A DNA stretch of 64,000 nt from Microbacterium thalli (GCF_028737325.1 NZ_JAQZCH010000002.1:186001-250000), one strand, 5' to 3'; shown: positions 17,193 through 28,436, numbered from the stretch's first letter. The notes: generated by a model from the letters alone, not told the origin. A program made the numbers and translations.

Positions 17193-17223
17193 CCTTTAAC
17201 ACCGTCCCGTGAGGCGGAGAAGG
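17193..17223 (+). promoter_or_regulatory. PyrR-binding leader hairpin overlapping the pyrR ribosome-binding site
   Basis: The loop GTCCCGTGAGGC (17204-17215) fits the PyrR recognition consensus UCCNGNGAGGC. It is closed by CCG (17202-17204) with CGG (17215-17217). An outer CCTT (17193-17196) can pair with AAGG (17220-17223), which is the start of the AAGGGAG ribosome-binding site of pyrR. PyrR bound to UMP would stabilise the fold and block translation of the pyr operon, as described for mycobacterial pyr operons. The motif match is seen; the mechanism is inferred. Confidence 0.75.
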
Positions 17224-17232
17224 GAGCGGCGG

Positions 17233-17760
17233 ATGAGCACACGTACCGTGCTGCATGAAGCCGACATCGCCCGGGCCCTGACGCGGATCTCCCACGAGAT
17301 CCTCGAATCGAATCGGGGACCCGATGAGCTCGTCATCCTCGGCATTCCTCGCCGCGGCGTCCCCCTCGCCGCCCGCATCGGCGCGCTGCTCGCCGACATC
17401 TCCGGAGCGGCCGTCCCCGTGGGCGCGCTCGATGTGACGATGTACCGCGACGATCTGCACCGTCACCCGACGCGGGCGCCGCAACCCACCGAGATCCCCG
17501 CCGGCGGGATCGACGGCAAGGTCGTCGTCCTCGTCGACGATGTGCTGTTCTCGGGGCGGTCCATCCGCGCGGCGCTGGATGCCCTGCAGGACATCGGGCG
17601 CCCCGCGGCGGTCCGCCTCGCGACGCTCGTCGACCGGGGTCACCGCGAGCTGCCCATCCGGCCGGACTTCGTCGGCAAGAACCTCCCGAGCGCGCGTGAC
17701 GAGCGCGTGAACGTCCGCTTGCGCGAGACCGACGGCGCGGAGGAGGTGACGATCGGATGA
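17233..17760 (+). CDS. pyrR: Bifunctional pyr operon regulator / uracil phosphoribosyltransferase
   Basis: The 175-residue protein has the PRPP-binding motif [18 protein letters not shown] and the PyrR-typical DVTMYRDD and [20 protein letters not shown]. It senses UMP and binds the leader of its own mRNA. The ATG at 17233 follows the AAGGGAGCGG ribosome-binding site at the edge of the hairpin. First gene of the pyr operon; its stop overlaps pyrB by 4 bp (ATGA). Confidence 0.95.
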   Translation: MSTRTVLHEADIARALTRISHEILESNRGPDELVILGIPRRGVPLAARIGALLADISGAAVPVGALDVTMYRDDLHRHPTRAPQPTEIPAGGIDGKVVVLVDDVLFSGRSIRAALDALQDIGRPAAVRLATLVDRGHRELPIRPDFVGKNLPSARDERVNVRLRETDGAEEVTIG

Positions 17761-17792
17761 TGCGGCACCTGCGGATGATGCGGCACCTGCTC
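17757..17792 (+). repeat. 18-bp tandem duplication at the pyrB start
   Basis: Two adjacent 18-nt copies (17757-17774 and 17775-17792) share their first 16 bases, ATGATGCGGCACCTGC. The first copy supplies the ATG that overlaps the pyrR stop; the second begins the conserved protein. Confidence 0.9.
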
Positions 17793-18743
17793 GACACCAA
17801 GGGGCTGACTCCGGCCGAGGCCGTGCGCATCCTCGACGTCGCGGAGGACATGGCCGCGACGCAGCACCGCGAAGTGCGCAAGCTCCCGACGCTGCGCGGC
17901 AAGACGGTGGTCAACCTGTTCTTCGAGGACTCCACGCGCACGCGCATCTCGTTCGAGGCGGCGGCGAAGCGCCTCTCGGCCGATGTCATCAACTTCTCGG
18001 CGAAGGGCTCGTCAGTCTCCAAGGGCGAGTCGCTCCAGGACACCGCGCAGACCCTCCAGGCGATGGGCGCCGACGCGGTGGTCATCCGTCACGGCGCCTC
18101 GGGGGCACCCCAGACCCTGGCCGAGAGCGGCTGGATCAGCGCCGGAGTGGTCAACGCCGGCGATGGCACGCACGCGCATCCCACTCAGGCGCTCCTCGAC
18201 GCGTTCACCATCCGCAAGCGGTTCTTCGGCGATGACAGCCGCGGTCGCGACCTCTCGGGCCTGCGGGTGACGATCGTCGGCGACATCCTGCACTCGCGCG
18301 TCGCCCGCTCGAACGTATGGCTGCTGACGACGCTCGGCGCCACGGTGACCCTCGTCGCGCCGCCGACCCTCGTCCCACAGGACGTCTCGGCATGGCCGGT
18401 CGAGGTCGTCTACGACCTCGACGACGCGATCGCGGCCGGCCCGGACGCGCTGATGATGCTGCGGATCCAGCTCGAGCGCATGAACGCCGCGTATTTCCCG
18501 ACTGAACGGGAGTATTCCCGCACGTGGGGACTGGATGCCGCACGCCTGGCCGCGCTGCCGGCCGATAGCATTGTGCTGCACCCCGGCCCGATGAACCGGG
18601 GGATGGAGATCTCCGCCGCCGCCGCCGATTCGCCGCGCTCGACCGTGCTCGAGCAGGTAGCGAACGGCGTGTCGGTGCGGATGGCCGTGCTCTACCTGCT
18701 GCTGGCGGGGGAGCGGACCGAAGCTGAGGAGGGCGGACGATGA
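17757..18743 (+). CDS. pyrB: Aspartate carbamoyltransferase catalytic chain
   Basis: Makes N-carbamoyl-aspartate from carbamoyl phosphate and aspartate. The carbamoyl-phosphate loop STRTRISFE and the HPTQALLD motif are present, as are LHPGPMNRG and the C-terminal transcarbamylase fold. As annotated from the coupled ATG at 17757 it has 328 residues and begins [17 protein letters not shown]. Family members usually begin at the second MRHLL, so ATG 17775 or 17778 could be the ancestral start. The extra six codons come from a short tandem duplication. It overlaps pyrR and pyrC by 4 bp each. Confidence 0.95.
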   Translation: MMRHLRMMRHLLDTKGLTPAEAVRILDVAEDMAATQHREVRKLPTLRGKTVVNLFFEDSTRTRISFEAAAKRLSADVINFSAKGSSVSKGESLQDTAQTLQAMGADAVVIRHGASGAPQTLAESGWISAGVVNAGDGTHAHPTQALLDAFTIRKRFFGDDSRGRDLSGLRVTIVGDILHSRVARSNVWLLTTLGATVTLVAPPTLVPQDVSAWPVEVVYDLDDAIAAGPDALMMLRIQLERMNAAYFPTEREYSRTWGLDAARLAALPADSIVLHPGPMNRGMEISAAAADSPRSTVLEQVANGVSVRMAVLYLLLAGERTEAEEGGR

Positions 18744-20050
18744 GCGAGAGCTTCCTCATCCGCGGCGCGCGACTGCAGACCGGCGATGCGACCGACATGA
18801 TCATCGACGGCGGCGTCATCACCGAGGTCGGCACCGGGCTGTCCGCCGCCGGAGCCACCGTCGTCGACGCGGCGGGGCTCATCGCCCTGCCGGGCCTCGT
18901 CGACCTGCACACGCACCTGCGCGAGCCGGGCTTCGAAGCCTCCGAGACGATCCTGACCGGTTCGCGGGCCGCAGCAGCGGGCGGTTTCACCACCGTCTTC
19001 GCCATGCCGAACACCTCGCCCGTCGCCGACACCGCCGGCGTCGTCGAGCAGGAGCTCGCGCTCGGCGAGGCGGCCGGCTACGTGCACGTCCAGCCGATCG
19101 GCGCTGTGACCGTCGGTCAGCGCGGCGAGCGGCTCGCCGAGCTCGGCGCGATGGCATCGTCGCGGGCGCGCGTGCGGGTGTTCAGCGACGACGGCTTCTG
19201 CGTCTTCGACCCGCTCATCATGCGCCGCGCGCTCGAGTACGTGAAGTCGTTCGACGGGGTCGTCGCGCAGCACGCGCAGGACCCGCGCTTGACCGAGGGC
19301 GCCCAGATGAACGAGGGCACGGTGTCGGCCGAGCTCGGCCTCGCGGGATGGCCCGCCGTCGCCGAGGAGTCGATCATCGCGCGCGACGTCCTGCTGGCCG
19401 AGCACGTCGGGTCGCGGCTGCACGTCTGCCACCTCTCCACCGCCGGTTCGGTCGACATCATCCGGTGGGCCAAGAAGCGCGGCGTCGACGTCACGGCCGA
19501 GGTCACGCCTCACCACCTGCTGCTGACCGAAGAGCTGGCGCGCGGCTACGACGCCCGATACAAGGTCAATCCGCCGCTGCGCCGCGACGAGGACGTGCTC
19601 GCGGTCCGCGCCGGCCTGGCCGACGGCACGATCGACATCGTGGCGACCGACCACGCCCCCCATCCGGCCGAGGCGAAGAGCTGCGAGTGGGCGGCAGCCG
19701 CCAACGGCATGGTCGGGCTCGAGTCCGCCCTGCGGGTCGTGCAGCAATCGGTCGTCGACACCGGTCTGCTCGACTGGGACGACGTGGCGCGCGTGATGTC
19801 GGCAGCCCCGGCGCGCATCGGGCGTCTGTCCGGAGCCGGCACCCCCCTCGCGGTGGGACAGCCGGCTTCGCTGACGCTGTACGACCCCCGTCCCGTGCGT
19901 CGGTTCACCACCGACGACCTGCGCGGACGCAGCGTCAACTCGCCGTACCTCGACCGCGACCTGCCCGGCGAGGTGCGCTGGACCTTCTTCGCCGGCGCGG
20001 TCACCGTCGCCGAGGGCGCCGTCCTCGACGCCCCGGGGGTGCGCGCGTGA
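18740..20050 (+). CDS. pyrC: Dihydroorotase
   Basis: A 436-residue class I amidohydrolase that cyclises carbamoyl-aspartate to dihydroorotate. The metal-binding [12 protein letters not shown], the substrate motif NPPLRRDED and the ATDHAPH motif are present, so the active site looks complete. The ATG overlaps the pyrB stop by 4 bp and the stop overlaps the next GTG by 4 bp. Confidence 0.96.
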   Translation: MSESFLIRGARLQTGDATDMIIDGGVITEVGTGLSAAGATVVDAAGLIALPGLVDLHTHLREPGFEASETILTGSRAAAAGGFTTVFAMPNTSPVADTAGVVEQELALGEAAGYVHVQPIGAVTVGQRGERLAELGAMASSRARVRVFSDDGFCVFDPLIMRRALEYVKSFDGVVAQHAQDPRLTEGAQMNEGTVSAELGLAGWPAVAEESIIARDVLLAEHVGSRLHVCHLSTAGSVDIIRWAKKRGVDVTAEVTPHHLLLTEELARGYDARYKVNPPLRRDEDVLAVRAGLADGTIDIVATDHAPHPAEAKSCEWAAAANGMVGLESALRVVQQSVVDTGLLDWDDVARVMSAAPARIGRLSGAGTPLAVGQPASLTLYDPRPVRRFTTDDLRGRSVNSPYLDRDLPGEVRWTFFAGAVTVAEGAVLDAPGVRA

Positions 20051-20571
20051 CCCGCGAAGGCGCCCTGCTGATCATGGTCGCCGTCGCGCTGGTCCTGCTC
20101 GCCCTCGGCGTGTGGGCGTGGCGACGACGAACGCAGCGCGACGCGAGCCTCACCGCCCCCGTCGGCGAGCTGCCGGCCGGTGCGGTTCCGGAGACGACGG
20201 TGTCCGGGCTCTACGTCGCGACCACGCGGCACGACGAGCCGCTCGAGCGTCTCGCGGTGCGCGGGCTCGGCTTCCGCTCCCGCGTCGACGTCATTGTCGC
20301 GGGAGCAGGCTCCACGGCGGGCGTCGCCCTCGACCTAACCGGCCAGCCGCGGCTGTTCATCCCCGCCGCGCGCATCGTCTCGGTGGATCAGGCGACCGTC
20401 GCGATCGACCGTGTGGTCGAGAAGCAGGGCCTCACCCGCCTGAGCTGGCTGATCGACGACGAGACGATCGTCGACAGCTACTTCCGACCCCAGACCGTCT
20501 CGGCCCGAGCCCTCGCCGCGGCCGTTCAGAACATCTTGACCCCCACCCAGACCCCAGGAGGCGACGCGTGA
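20047..20571 (+). CDS. PH-like membrane protein between pyrC and carA
   Basis: A 174-residue protein with one N-terminal membrane segment ([19 protein letters not shown], about 7-25) and a C-terminal soluble domain that looks like a bacterial PH-like fold. A protein of this kind lies at the same place in mycobacterial pyr operons (Rv1382). Its role is not known; the coupling (4-bp overlaps at both ends) implies that it is made together with the pyrimidine enzymes. Start is GTG. Confidence 0.85.
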   Translation: MTREGALLIMVAVALVLLALGVWAWRRRTQRDASLTAPVGELPAGAVPETTVSGLYVATTRHDEPLERLAVRGLGFRSRVDVIVAGAGSTAGVALDLTGQPRLFIPAARIVSVDQATVAIDRVVEKQGLTRLSWLIDDETIVDSYFRPQTVSARALAAAVQNILTPTQTPGGDA

Positions 20572-21716
20572 CCCTGTTCACCCGTGACCCCGCCGTGCTC
20601 GTTCTCGAGGACGGATCCCGCCACGTCGGACGCGCCTACGGAGCGCGCGGCACCACCCTCGGCGAGGTCGTCTTCGCCACCGGCATGACCGGCTACCAGG
20701 AGACCCTCACCGACCCGTCCTACGCCGGACAGATCGTGCTGCAGACCGCACCTCACATCGGCAACACGGGCATGAATGCCGAGGACGTCGAGTCCCGCCG
20801 TATCTGGGTCGCCGGCTACATCGTCCGCGACCCCTCGCGCGTCGTGTCGAACTGGCGCTCGGAGAACTCGCTCGACGACTCGCTCGAGCATGACGGCGTC
20901 GTGGGCATCAGCGGCATCGACACCCGGGCCATCACGCGCGTGTTGCGCTCGGCCGGGTCGATGCGCGGCGGTGTCTTCAGCGGCGATGCCGCCGACATCG
21001 ACCCCGACGAGCAGCTGCGCCTCGTGCGCGAAGCGCCCGAGATGAGCGGACGCAATCTCTCGGCCGAGGTGTCGGTGACCGCCGCCGAGGTCACCCCGGC
21101 GACCGCCGAGCGCATCGGCAACCTCGCGGTGCTCGACCTCGGTGTCAAGCAGGCGACGGTCGACAACCTCGCGGCACGCGGCTTCGACGTGCACGTCCTG
21201 CCGCAGAGCGTGACCATCGACGAGGTACGGGCCATCGACCCGGTCGCCGTCTTCTACTCGAACGGCCCCGGCGACCCCGCCGCCAGCGACCACCACGTCT
21301 CGCTGCTGCGCGAGGTGCTCGACGACAAGCTGCCGTTCTTCGGCATCTGCTTCGGCAACCAGCTGCTCGGCCGGGCCCTCGGCTTCGGCACGTACAAGCT
21401 GCCGTTCGGCCACCGCGGCATCAATCAGCCGGTGCTCGACAAGCAGACGGGTCGCGTCGAGATCACCGCGCACAACCACGGTTTCGCCGTGGACGCCCCG
21501 ACCGACGGCGTCGTCGACAGCCCGGCCGGGTACGGCCGCGTCGAGGTCAGCCACGTCGGGCTCAACGACGACGTGGTCGAGGGCCTCCGTGCGCTCGACC
21601 TGCCCGCCTTCTCGGTGCAGTACCACCCCGAGGCCGCGGCCGGACCGCACGATGCCAACTACCTCTTCGACCGCTTCCGCGACCTCGTGATCGCGTCCCA
21701 GGAGAACAAGAACTGA
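20568..21716 (+). CDS. carA: Carbamoyl-phosphate synthase small (glutaminase) subunit
   Basis: The 382-residue protein releases ammonia from glutamine and passes it to CarB. It has the N-terminal CPSase domain ([17 protein letters not shown]) and a class I glutaminase domain with the nucleophile Cys in [12 protein letters not shown] and the His-Glu pair in [12 protein letters not shown]. The GTG start gives a 4-bp overlap with the upstream membrane-protein gene. carB follows with a 1-bp TGATG overlap. Confidence 0.96.
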   Translation: MTLFTRDPAVLVLEDGSRHVGRAYGARGTTLGEVVFATGMTGYQETLTDPSYAGQIVLQTAPHIGNTGMNAEDVESRRIWVAGYIVRDPSRVVSNWRSENSLDDSLEHDGVVGISGIDTRAITRVLRSAGSMRGGVFSGDAADIDPDEQLRLVREAPEMSGRNLSAEVSVTAAEVTPATAERIGNLAVLDLGVKQATVDNLAARGFDVHVLPQSVTIDEVRAIDPVAVFYSNGPGDPAASDHHVSLLREVLDDKLPFFGICFGNQLLGRALGFGTYKLPFGHRGINQPVLDKQTGRVEITAHNHGFAVDAPTDGVVDSPAGYGRVEVSHVGLNDDVVEGLRALDLPAFSVQYHPEAAAGPHDANYLFDRFRDLVIASQENKN

Positions 21717-24700
21717 TGCCCAAGCGCGACGATATCCAGAGCGTCCTCGTCATCGGGTCGGGCCCGATCGTCATCGGACAGGCCTGCGAGTTCGACTACT
21801 CCGGCACCCAGGCGTGCCGTGTGCTCCGCGAGGAGGGGGTGCGCGTCATCCTGGTCAACTCCAACCCGGCGACGATCATGACCGACCCCGACTTCGCCGA
21901 CGCGACGTACATCGAGCCGATCACGTGGCAGGTCATCGAGACGATCATCGCCAAAGAGCGACCGGACGCGATCCTGCCCACCCTGGGCGGCCAGACGGCG
22001 CTCAACGCCGCGATCGACCTGCACAAGAACGGCATCCTCGAGAAGTACGACATCGAGCTGATCGGTGCGAACTTCGAGGCGATCAACAAGGGCGAGGATC
22101 GGCAGATCTTCAAGCAGCTCGTCATCGACTCGGGAGCGGATGTCGCCGACAGCCGCATCTGCCACACGATGGACGAGGTGCTCGCCGGCGCCGCCGAGCT
22201 CGGGTACCCCCTCGTCGTGCGGCCCTCCTTCACCATGGGCGGCCTCGGGTCGGGCTTCGCTTACAACGAAGTGGATCTGCGCCGCATCGCCGGAGCCGGC
22301 CTGCGCGACTCGCCCACGACGGAGGTCCTGCTCGAGGAGTCCATCCTCGGGTGGAAGGAGTACGAGCTCGAGCTCATGCGCGACACGGCCGACAACACCG
22401 TGGTGGTGTGCTCGATCGAGAACGTCGACCCCGTCGGCGTCCACACGGGCGACTCCATCACCGTGGCCCCCGCGCTCACGCTGACCGACCGCGAGTACCA
22501 GAAGATGCGCGACATCGGCATCGACATCATCCGGGCCGTGGGCGTCGACACCGGCGGCTGCAACATCCAGTTCGCCGTCGACCCGCAGACCGGTCGCATC
22601 ATCGTCATCGAGATGAACCCGCGCGTGTCGCGCTCCTCGGCGCTGGCCTCGAAGGCGACGGGGTTCCCCATCGCCAAGATCGCCGCGAAGCTGGCGATCG
22701 GCTACCGCCTCGACGAGATCCCGAACGACATCACGAAGGTGACCCCGGCGAGCTTCGAGCCGACGCTCGACTACGTCGTCGTGAAGGTTCCCCGCTTCAA
22801 CTTCGAGAAGTTCCCGGCCGCCGACACGACGCTGACGACCACCATGAAGTCGGTCGGCGAGGCCATGGCGATCGGTCGCAACTACGCCACCGCCCTGCAG
22901 AAGGCGCTCCGCTCGCTCGAGAAGCGCGGATCCAGCTTCCACTGGGGCGACGAGGAGCGCACGGTCGACGAGCTGCTCGAGATCGCGAAGACCCCCACCG
23001 ACGGCCGCATCGTCGTGCTCCAGCAGGCGATGCGCAAGGGCGCAACGATCGAGCAGGCCTTCGACGCCACGGCGATCGACCCGTGGTTCCTCGATCAGAT
23101 CGAGCTCATCAACGAGGTCGCGCGGTACATCGCGGATGCCGCCGAGCTCGACGAGCACGTGCTGCGCATCGCCAAGGAGCACGGCTTCAGCGACGCCCAG
23201 ATCGCGCAGCTGCGCGGCACCGACGAGGACGAGGTCCGCGGCATCCGTCACGGCCTCGGCCTGCGCCCCGTCTTCAAGACGGTCGACACCTGCGCGGGGG
23301 AGTTCCCCGCTCTCACGCCGTACCACTACTCGTCGTACGACACCGAGACCGAGGTGACGCCCTCCGACCGCACGAAGGTCGTCATCATCGGTTCGGGCCC
23401 GAACCGCATCGGACAGGGCGTCGAGTTCGACTACTCGTGCGTGCACGCCAGCTTCGCCCTCTCGGATGCCGGCTACGAGACGATCATGGTCAACTGCAAC
23501 CCCGAGACCGTGTCGACCGACTACGACACGAGCGACCGGCTGTACTTCGAGCCCCTCACCCTCGAGGACGTCCTCGAGGTCCTGCACGCCGAATCGCAGT
23601 CCGGCACGATCCTCGGCGTCGTCTGCCAGCTCGGCGGCCAGACCCCGCTCGGCCTGGCGAAGGGCATCGAGGCCGCCGGCTACACGATCCTGGGCACCCA
23701 GCCCGCCGCGATCGATCTCGCCGAGGAGCGCGAGCTGTTCTCGCGTCTGCTCGACGAGGCCGGTCTCGTCGCGCCGCGCAGCGGCACCGCGATCGACGTG
23801 GACGGCGCTGTCGAGGTCGCGGAGTCGATCGGCTACCCCGTGCTCGTGCGTCCGAGCTTCGTGCTCGGCGGCCGCGGCATGGAGATCATCTACGACACCG
23901 ACAGCCTGCGCGACTACTTCGTGCGGGTCGCCGACCAGGCGATCATCGGGCCCGGCCTGCCGCTGCTGGTCGACCGGTTCCTGGACGACGCCGTGGAGCT
24001 CGACGTCGACGCCCTGTTCGACGGCGACCAGCTGTACATCGGCGGCGTCATGGAGCACCTCGAAGAGGCCGGTATCCACTCCGGCGACTCGAGCTGCACC
24101 CTGCCCCCGATGTCGCTGGGCCGGACCGAGATCGACCGCGTGCGCGAGGCGACCCTCGCCATCGCCCGCGGTGTCGGGGTGCGGGGCCTGCTCAACGTGC
24201 AGTTCGCGGTCTCGGCCGGTGTCCTCTACGTCATCGAGGCCAACCCCCGCGCGAGCCGGACCGTACCGTTCGTCTCGAAGGCGCTCGGCATCCCGCTCGC
24301 GAAGGCCGCATCGCGCATCATGGCCGGCTCGACGGTCGCCGAGCTCATCGCCGAGGGCCTGCTCCCGGCAGAAGACGGTTCCCGTGTCCCGCTGGACGCC
24401 CCCGTCGCCGTCAAGGAGGCCGTGCTGCCGTTCAAGCGGTTCCGCACCGCGGACGGGCGGACGGTCGATTCGGTCCTCGGCCCCGAGATGCGCTCGACCG
24501 GCGAGGTGATGGGCATCGACCGCGACTTCCCGACCGCGTTCGCGAAGAGCCAGGCGGCCGCCTACGGCGGCATGCCCACCTCGGGCACCGTCTTCCTCTC
24601 GGTCGCCGACGACGACAAGCGCGCCGTCATCCTGCCCGCGCACCGCCTGCAGGAGCTCGGTTTCCGTCTCGTCGCGACGGAGGGCACCGCCGAGATCCTC

Positions 24701-25003
24701 GCGCGCAACGGCATCCGGGTCGAGGTCGTCGGCAAGTACTCCGAGACCCAGGCCTCGGGCGAGCCCAACGTCGTGGACCTCATCAACGCGGGTGAGATCG
24801 ACATGGTCGTGAACACGCCGTCGGGCGGGGTCGCGCGTGCGGACGGTTACGAGATCCGCGCGGCCGCCGTCGCCGGCGACCGCGCCCTGTTCACCACGAT
24901 GGCCGTGCTCGGCGCGGCCGTCAGCGCCCTGCCGGTCCTGCGCGAGGGCTTCGAGGTCAAGAGCCTGCAGGATTACGCACGCGACCGAGCGGCGCGCGTG
25001 TGA
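21716..25003 (+). CDS. carB: Carbamoyl-phosphate synthase large subunit
   Basis: A 1095-residue enzyme with the expected two-fold internal repeat. Each half begins with an ATP-grasp synthetase domain ([17 protein letters not shown] near residue 15, and [16 protein letters not shown] near 560). A C-terminal MGS-like allosteric domain contains [12 protein letters not shown]. It makes carbamoyl phosphate for both pyrimidine and arginine synthesis. Length fits the family. Start ATG at 21716 shares one base with the carA stop. Confidence 0.97.
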   Translation: MPKRDDIQSVLVIGSGPIVIGQACEFDYSGTQACRVLREEGVRVILVNSNPATIMTDPDFADATYIEPITWQVIETIIAKERPDAILPTLGGQTALNAAIDLHKNGILEKYDIELIGANFEAINKGEDRQIFKQLVIDSGADVADSRICHTMDEVLAGAAELGYPLVVRPSFTMGGLGSGFAYNEVDLRRIAGAGLRDSPTTEVLLEESILGWKEYELELMRDTADNTVVVCSIENVDPVGVHTGDSITVAPALTLTDREYQKMRDIGIDIIRAVGVDTGGCNIQFAVDPQTGRIIVIEMNPRVSRSSALASKATGFPIAKIAAKLAIGYRLDEIPNDITKVTPASFEPTLDYVVVKVPRFNFEKFPAADTTLTTTMKSVGEAMAIGRNYATALQKALRSLEKRGSSFHWGDEERTVDELLEIAKTPTDGRIVVLQQAMRKGATIEQAFDATAIDPWFLDQIELINEVARYIADAAELDEHVLRIAKEHGFSDAQIAQLRGTDEDEVRGIRHGLGLRPVFKTVDTCAGEFPALTPYHYSSYDTETEVTPSDRTKVVIIGSGPNRIGQGVEFDYSCVHASFALSDAGYETIMVNCNPETVSTDYDTSDRLYFEPLTLEDVLEVLHAESQSGTILGVVCQLGGQTPLGLAKGIEAAGYTILGTQPAAIDLAEERELFSRLLDEAGLVAPRSGTAIDVDGAVEVAESIGYPVLVRPSFVLGGRGMEIIYDTDSLRDYFVRVADQAIIGPGLPLLVDRFLDDAVELDVDALFDGDQLYIGGVMEHLEEAGIHSGDSSCTLPPMSLGRTEIDRVREATLAIARGVGVRGLLNVQFAVSAGVLYVIEANPRASRTVPFVSKALGIPLAKAASRIMAGSTVAELIAEGLLPAEDGSRVPLDAPVAVKEAVLPFKRFRTADGRTVDSVLGPEMRSTGEVMGIDRDFPTAFAKSQAAAYGGMPTSGTVFLSVADDDKRAVILPAHRLQELGFRLVATEGTAEILARNGIRVEVVGKYSETQASGEPNVVDLINAGEIDMVVNTPSGGVARADGYEIRAAAVAGDRALFTTMAVLGAAVSALPVLREGFEVKSLQDYARDRAARV

Positions 25004-25872
25004 TCGGATTCGGTGAGCGACTGCACAGCGCGGTCGCCCGTCACGGACGCCTGTGCGTCGGCATCGATCCGCATGCGGCCCTGCTCGCACAGTGGGGGCT
25101 CGAGGCCTCGGCCGCGGGCACCCGCGAGTTCGGTCTCCGTGTCGTCGCCGCTGCGGCGGGTCGGGTCGGGATCGTCAAGCCGCAGGTGGCCTTCTTCGAG
25201 CGATGGGGATCGGCCGGCTTCGCGGCCCTGGAAGACGTGCAGGCTGCTGCGCGCGAGGCCGGGCTGCTCGTCATCGCCGATGCGAAGCGCGGCGACATCG
25301 GCAGCACCATGGACGGGTACGCCGCAGCGTGGCTCGAGCCGGGCGCGCCCCTCGAAGCGGATGCCGTCACGGTCAGCCCCTACCTCGGGCCGGGCTCTCT
25401 GCGGGGCACGATCACCGCAGCGGCGCGTGCCGGGAAGGGTGTCTTCGTCCTGGCAGCCACGAGCAACCCCGAGGCTCTCGGGGTGCAGTCCGCCGAGGTG
25501 TCGGTCGTCGACGCGCAGCGGGGTCAGACGGTCTCCGACTGGGTCGCGAGCGGTATCGGCTGGGCGAACCGTGCGGCGGTCGACGCCGGCGGCTGGGGAC
25601 CGGTGGGCCTCGTCGTCGGCGCGACGGTGGACCGCGACGAGCTGGGCCTGACCGATGACGCGCTGCGCGGCGCCCCCATCCTGGCGCCGGGCTTCGGCGC
25701 CCAGGGCGTCGGCCTGCGCGACGTGCGCACCGTGTTCGGTGTACACGCCCCGCAGGTCATCGCCAGCGCCAGCCGCAGCGTGCTCGCGGCCGGTCCCGAC
25801 GGGATCGCCGACGCGATCGATGCGCACCGCGCCGAACTCGCCGACGCTCTGGAGGAGGAGCCCCGTGGCTGA
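25000..25872 (+). CDS. pyrF: Orotidine 5'-phosphate decarboxylase (actinobacterial type)
   Basis: A 290-residue OMP decarboxylase of the longer 'type 2' subfamily. The catalytic motif [15 protein letters not shown] is present. It makes UMP. Start GTG overlaps the carB stop by 4 bp. An eight-base overlap with gmk follows, with a GGAGGAG ribosome-binding site for gmk inside the pyrF 3' end. pyrD and pyrE are not in the window. Confidence 0.95.
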   Translation: MIGFGERLHSAVARHGRLCVGIDPHAALLAQWGLEASAAGTREFGLRVVAAAAGRVGIVKPQVAFFERWGSAGFAALEDVQAAAREAGLLVIADAKRGDIGSTMDGYAAAWLEPGAPLEADAVTVSPYLGPGSLRGTITAAARAGKGVFVLAATSNPEALGVQSAEVSVVDAQRGQTVSDWVASGIGWANRAAVDAGGWGPVGLVVGATVDRDELGLTDDALRGAPILAPGFGAQGVGLRDVRTVFGVHAPQVIASASRSVLAAGPDGIADAIDAHRAELADALEEEPRG

Positions 25873-26761
25873 ACGCCCCCACCCGCCCGAGGTCGATCGC
25901 GCCGCGGCATCCCGCCGGGCGGTGGCCGCACGGCGCGCACGAGCCGCCCTGAAGAAGGATGTCGCGACGCGCGTCATTTCGCCGCAGGAACTGCTGCGGC
26001 GGGCGCTGGCCGATCCGGACTCCGCCGCCGGCGCGATGCGGGTGACGGACTTCCTCACCGCCATCCCGGCGATCGGTGAGAACAAGCGCGATCGCATCCT
26101 GCAGGACCTCGACATCTCACCGGTGAAGAAGCTCGGTGGTCTCGGGTCGCGCCAGCGCCTCGCGCTGCAGTCGTTCCTCGACGCCCGCCTGCCCGAGCCG
26201 CAGCCCCGTGCCGGACGCTCGCGACTGCTCGTGCTCGCCGGGCCCACGGCCGTCGGCAAGGGCACGGTGGCCGCGCACATCCGCGCCCACCACCCGGAGA
26301 TCATGCTGTCGGTCTCGGCCACGACCCGCGCGCCGCGCCCCGGCGAGGTCGACGGGCAGCACTACTACTTCGTCGACGACGCGGAGTTCGACCGGCTCAT
26401 CGCGGACGGCGAGCTGCTCGAGTGGGCGACCGTCCACAACAAGCACCGCTACGGCACGCCGCGCGGGCCCATCGAGGCCGCTCTCGCGGAGGGGCGGACG
26501 GTGCTGCTCGAGATCGATCTGCAGGGCGCCCGGCAGGTGCGAGCAGCCGCCCCCGACGCGACGCTGGTGTTCCTGCTGCCGCCGAGCTGGGACGAGCTCG
26601 TCGATCGGCTCGTGGGTCGGGGGACCGAGGACGCCGAGGAGCGCGCCCGACGGCTGCGGACGGCACGGGTCGAGCTGGCGTCGCAGAACGAGTTCGATTT
26701 CCGGGTCGTCAACGACACGGTCGAGCAGGCCGCGGACGAGATCGCCGCGCTCGCGCACTGA
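25865..26761 (+). CDS. gmk: Guanylate kinase with N-terminal mIHF-like domain
   Basis: A 298-residue fusion. Residues 120-298 are a normal guanylate kinase: P-loop [11 protein letters not shown] at 124-134, [26 protein letters not shown] and [11 protein letters not shown]. It phosphorylates GMP to GDP. Residues about 20-108 resemble the mycobacterial integration host factor mIHF ([20 protein letters not shown] followed by [16 protein letters not shown]), which in mycobacteria is a separate gene next to gmk. The GTG at 25865 is backed by GGAGGAG and gives the whole fusion; there is no stop or strong start between the two parts. Confidence 0.93.
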   Translation: MAERPHPPEVDRAAASRRAVAARRARAALKKDVATRVISPQELLRRALADPDSAAGAMRVTDFLTAIPAIGENKRDRILQDLDISPVKKLGGLGSRQRLALQSFLDARLPEPQPRAGRSRLLVLAGPTAVGKGTVAAHIRAHHPEIMLSVSATTRAPRPGEVDGQHYYFVDDAEFDRLIADGELLEWATVHNKHRYGTPRGPIEAALAEGRTVLLEIDLQGARQVRAAAPDATLVFLLPPSWDELVDRLVGRGTEDAEERARRLRTARVELASQNEFDFRVVNDTVEQAADEIAALAH

Positions 26762-26791
26762 GTCCGTCGGCGGTCCGCCGCCGGCGCACTG

Positions 26792-26797
26792 TAGAAT
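26792..26797 (+). promoter_or_regulatory. Candidate -10 (TGTAGAAT) upstream of rpoZ
   Basis: TAGAAT, preceded by TG as in an extended -10, lies 31 bp after the gmk stop. It would give an rpoZ leader of about 60 nt. No clear -35 was seen. Confidence 0.4.
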
Positions 26798-26865
26798 GGG
26801 AGGATGCCTGCGCCCACGGCGCGGCAGCAGACTCTCCACCGACATCGATCCCGGAAGGATCCGCC

Positions 26866-27120
26866 ATGGCCGGAAGCAACGAAGGCATCATCGACCCGCC
26901 CATCGACGCCCTGCTTGACAAGGTCGACTCGAAGTACCAGCTGGTCATCTACGCATCCAAGCGGGCGCGTCAGATCAACGACTACTACTCCGACCTGCAC
27001 GAGGGCAACCTGTTCGACAACGTGGGCCCGCTCGTCGACTCGTCCGTCGAGGACAAGCCGCTGACGATCGCGATGCACGAGATCCACGAAGACAAGCTGC
27101 GTCTGCGCTCGCTCGACTGA
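26866..27120 (+). CDS. rpoZ: DNA-directed RNA polymerase omega subunit
   Basis: An 84-residue omega subunit that helps fold and assemble beta-prime. The family signature is present: [20 protein letters not shown] followed by [11 protein letters not shown]. The ATG at 26866 has a GGAAGGA site 6-12 nt upstream. The gmk-rpoZ-metK-priA-fmt order is widely conserved in actinobacteria and supports the call. Confidence 0.96.
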   Translation: MAGSNEGIIDPPIDALLDKVDSKYQLVIYASKRARQINDYYSDLHEGNLFDNVGPLVDSSVEDKPLTIAMHEIHEDKLRLRSLD

Positions 27121-27141
27121 TCGACGGTCGATCCGTCACAT

Positions 27142-27182
27142 TTCTGCCCGTGGCAGCCGGATGTCGGCGGCCGCGGGCAGAA
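27142..27182. terminator. Long hairpin between rpoZ and metK
   Basis: A 13-bp stem (27142-27154 with 27170-27182, one G-U pair) encloses a 4-bp inner stem (GCCG 27156-27159 with CGGC 27165-27168). It has no following U tract. It could be a factor-assisted terminator or a leader structure for metK. It does not look like a known SAM riboswitch. Confidence 0.55.
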
Positions 27183-27242
27183 TCGTTCCGGTCGTCCTGA
27201 TCCTGATTCCGCCCGTTTCGTCACGCCTCTCAGGGAGCCCCG

Positions 27243-28436
27243 ATGAGCCAGCTGCGCCTGTTCACGTCCGAGTCCGTCACCGAAGGGCACCCCGACAAGA
27301 TCTGCGACCAGATCTCCGACAGCATCCTCGACGCCCTGCTCACGGTCGACCCGGGCTCGCGCGTCGCCGTCGAGACGCTCGTGACCACGGGCCTCGTCCA
27401 CGTCGCCGGTGAGGTGCGCACCGACGGTTATGCCGACATCCCCGGCATCGTCCGCGGCGTGGTGAACCGCATCGGGTACACCTCGAGCGAGACGGGCTTC
27501 GACGGAGACTCGTGCGGCGTCACCGTGTCGATCGGCGAGCAGTCCTCCGACATCGCGGCGGGCGTCGACAACGCGCTCGAGCATCGCGAGCAGGGGTCGA
27601 ACGACCCCACCGACGCTCTCGGCGCGGGTGACCAGGGCATCATGTTCGGTTACGCCACGAACGAGACGCCGCAGTTGATGCCGACGGCGATCTGGACGGC
27701 CCATCGCATCGCGGAGCGGCTGACCTCGGCTCGGCGCAGCGGTGCGCTGCCGTTCCTGCGCCCGGACGGCAAGACGCAGGTGACCCTCGGTTACGACGGG
27801 GCGACGCCCAAGACGGTCGAGACGGTGGTGCTGTCGACCCAGCACCAGCCCGAGATCTCCCTCGCGGCGCTGCGCGCCGCGGTGCAGGCCGAGGTCATCG
27901 AGCCGGTGCTCGCTGAAACGGGCCTCGACCTGTCGGCGGTCGAGTACGTCATCAACCCGGCCGGGCCGTTCGTCACCGGCGGGCCGAAGGGCGATGCCGG
28001 CCTCACGGGCCGCAAGATCATCATCGACACCTACGGTGGGGCAGCTCGACACGGCGGCGGCGCCTTCAGCGGCAAGGACCCGTCGAAGGTCGACCGCTCC
28101 GCGGCCTATGCGATGCGCTGGGTCGCCAAGAACGCCGTCGCGGCTGGCCTCGCCGACCGGCTCGAGGTCCAGGTGGCCTACGCCATCGGCCGCGCCGCGC
28201 CCGTCGGGCTCTACGTCGAGACCTTCGGCACCGGTAACGTCGCGGATGACGTGATCACCGACGCCATCCGCGACGTGTTCGATCTGCGTCCGCAGGCGAT
28301 CATCGACCGCCTCGACCTGCTTCGTCCCATCTACGCCCGCACCGCGGCCTACGGTCACTTCGGCCGCGAGCTGCCCGAGTTCACCTGGGAGCGCACCGAC
28401 CGCGTCGAGGAGCTGCGCGCCGCCGCAGGGCTGTGA
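27243..28436 (+). CDS. metK: S-adenosylmethionine synthetase
   Basis: A 397-residue methionine adenosyltransferase making SAM from methionine and ATP. The family motifs [24 protein letters not shown] and [16 protein letters not shown] (P-loop-like) are all present. A CAGGGAG site lies just before the ATG. The stop overlaps priA by 4 bp. Confidence 0.97.
   Translation: MSQLRLFTSESVTEGHPDKICDQISDSILDALLTVDPGSRVAVETLVTTGLVHVAGEVRTDGYADIPGIVRGVVNRIGYTSSETGFDGDSCGVTVSIGEQSSDIAAGVDNALEHREQGSNDPTDALGAGDQGIMFGYATNETPQLMPTAIWTAHRIAERLTSARRSGALPFLRPDGKTQVTLGYDGATPKTVETVVLSTQHQPEISLAALRAAVQAEVIEPVLAETGLDLSAVEYVINPAGPFVTGGPKGDAGLTGRKIIIDTYGGAARHGGGAFSGKDPSKVDRSAAYAMRWVAKNAVAAGLADRLEVQVAYAIGRAAPVGLYVETFGTGNVADDVITDAIRDVFDLRPQAIIDRLDLLRPIYARTAAYGHFGRELPEFTWERTDRVEELRAAAGL

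Noticed and set aside
21659..25090. A 1143-codon minus-strand frame antisense to carB
   Set aside because: Same reason: no recognisable domain, and carB on the plus strand is full length with all its motifs.
26768..26780. A short inverted repeat after gmk as a terminator
   Set aside because: The stem is only 5 bp with no U tract, and a simple GC-rich palindrome is likely by chance here.
27121..27242. SAM riboswitch upstream of metK
   Set aside because: The region is only 122 bp and shows one long hairpin, without the conserved core of the known SAM riboswitch classes.
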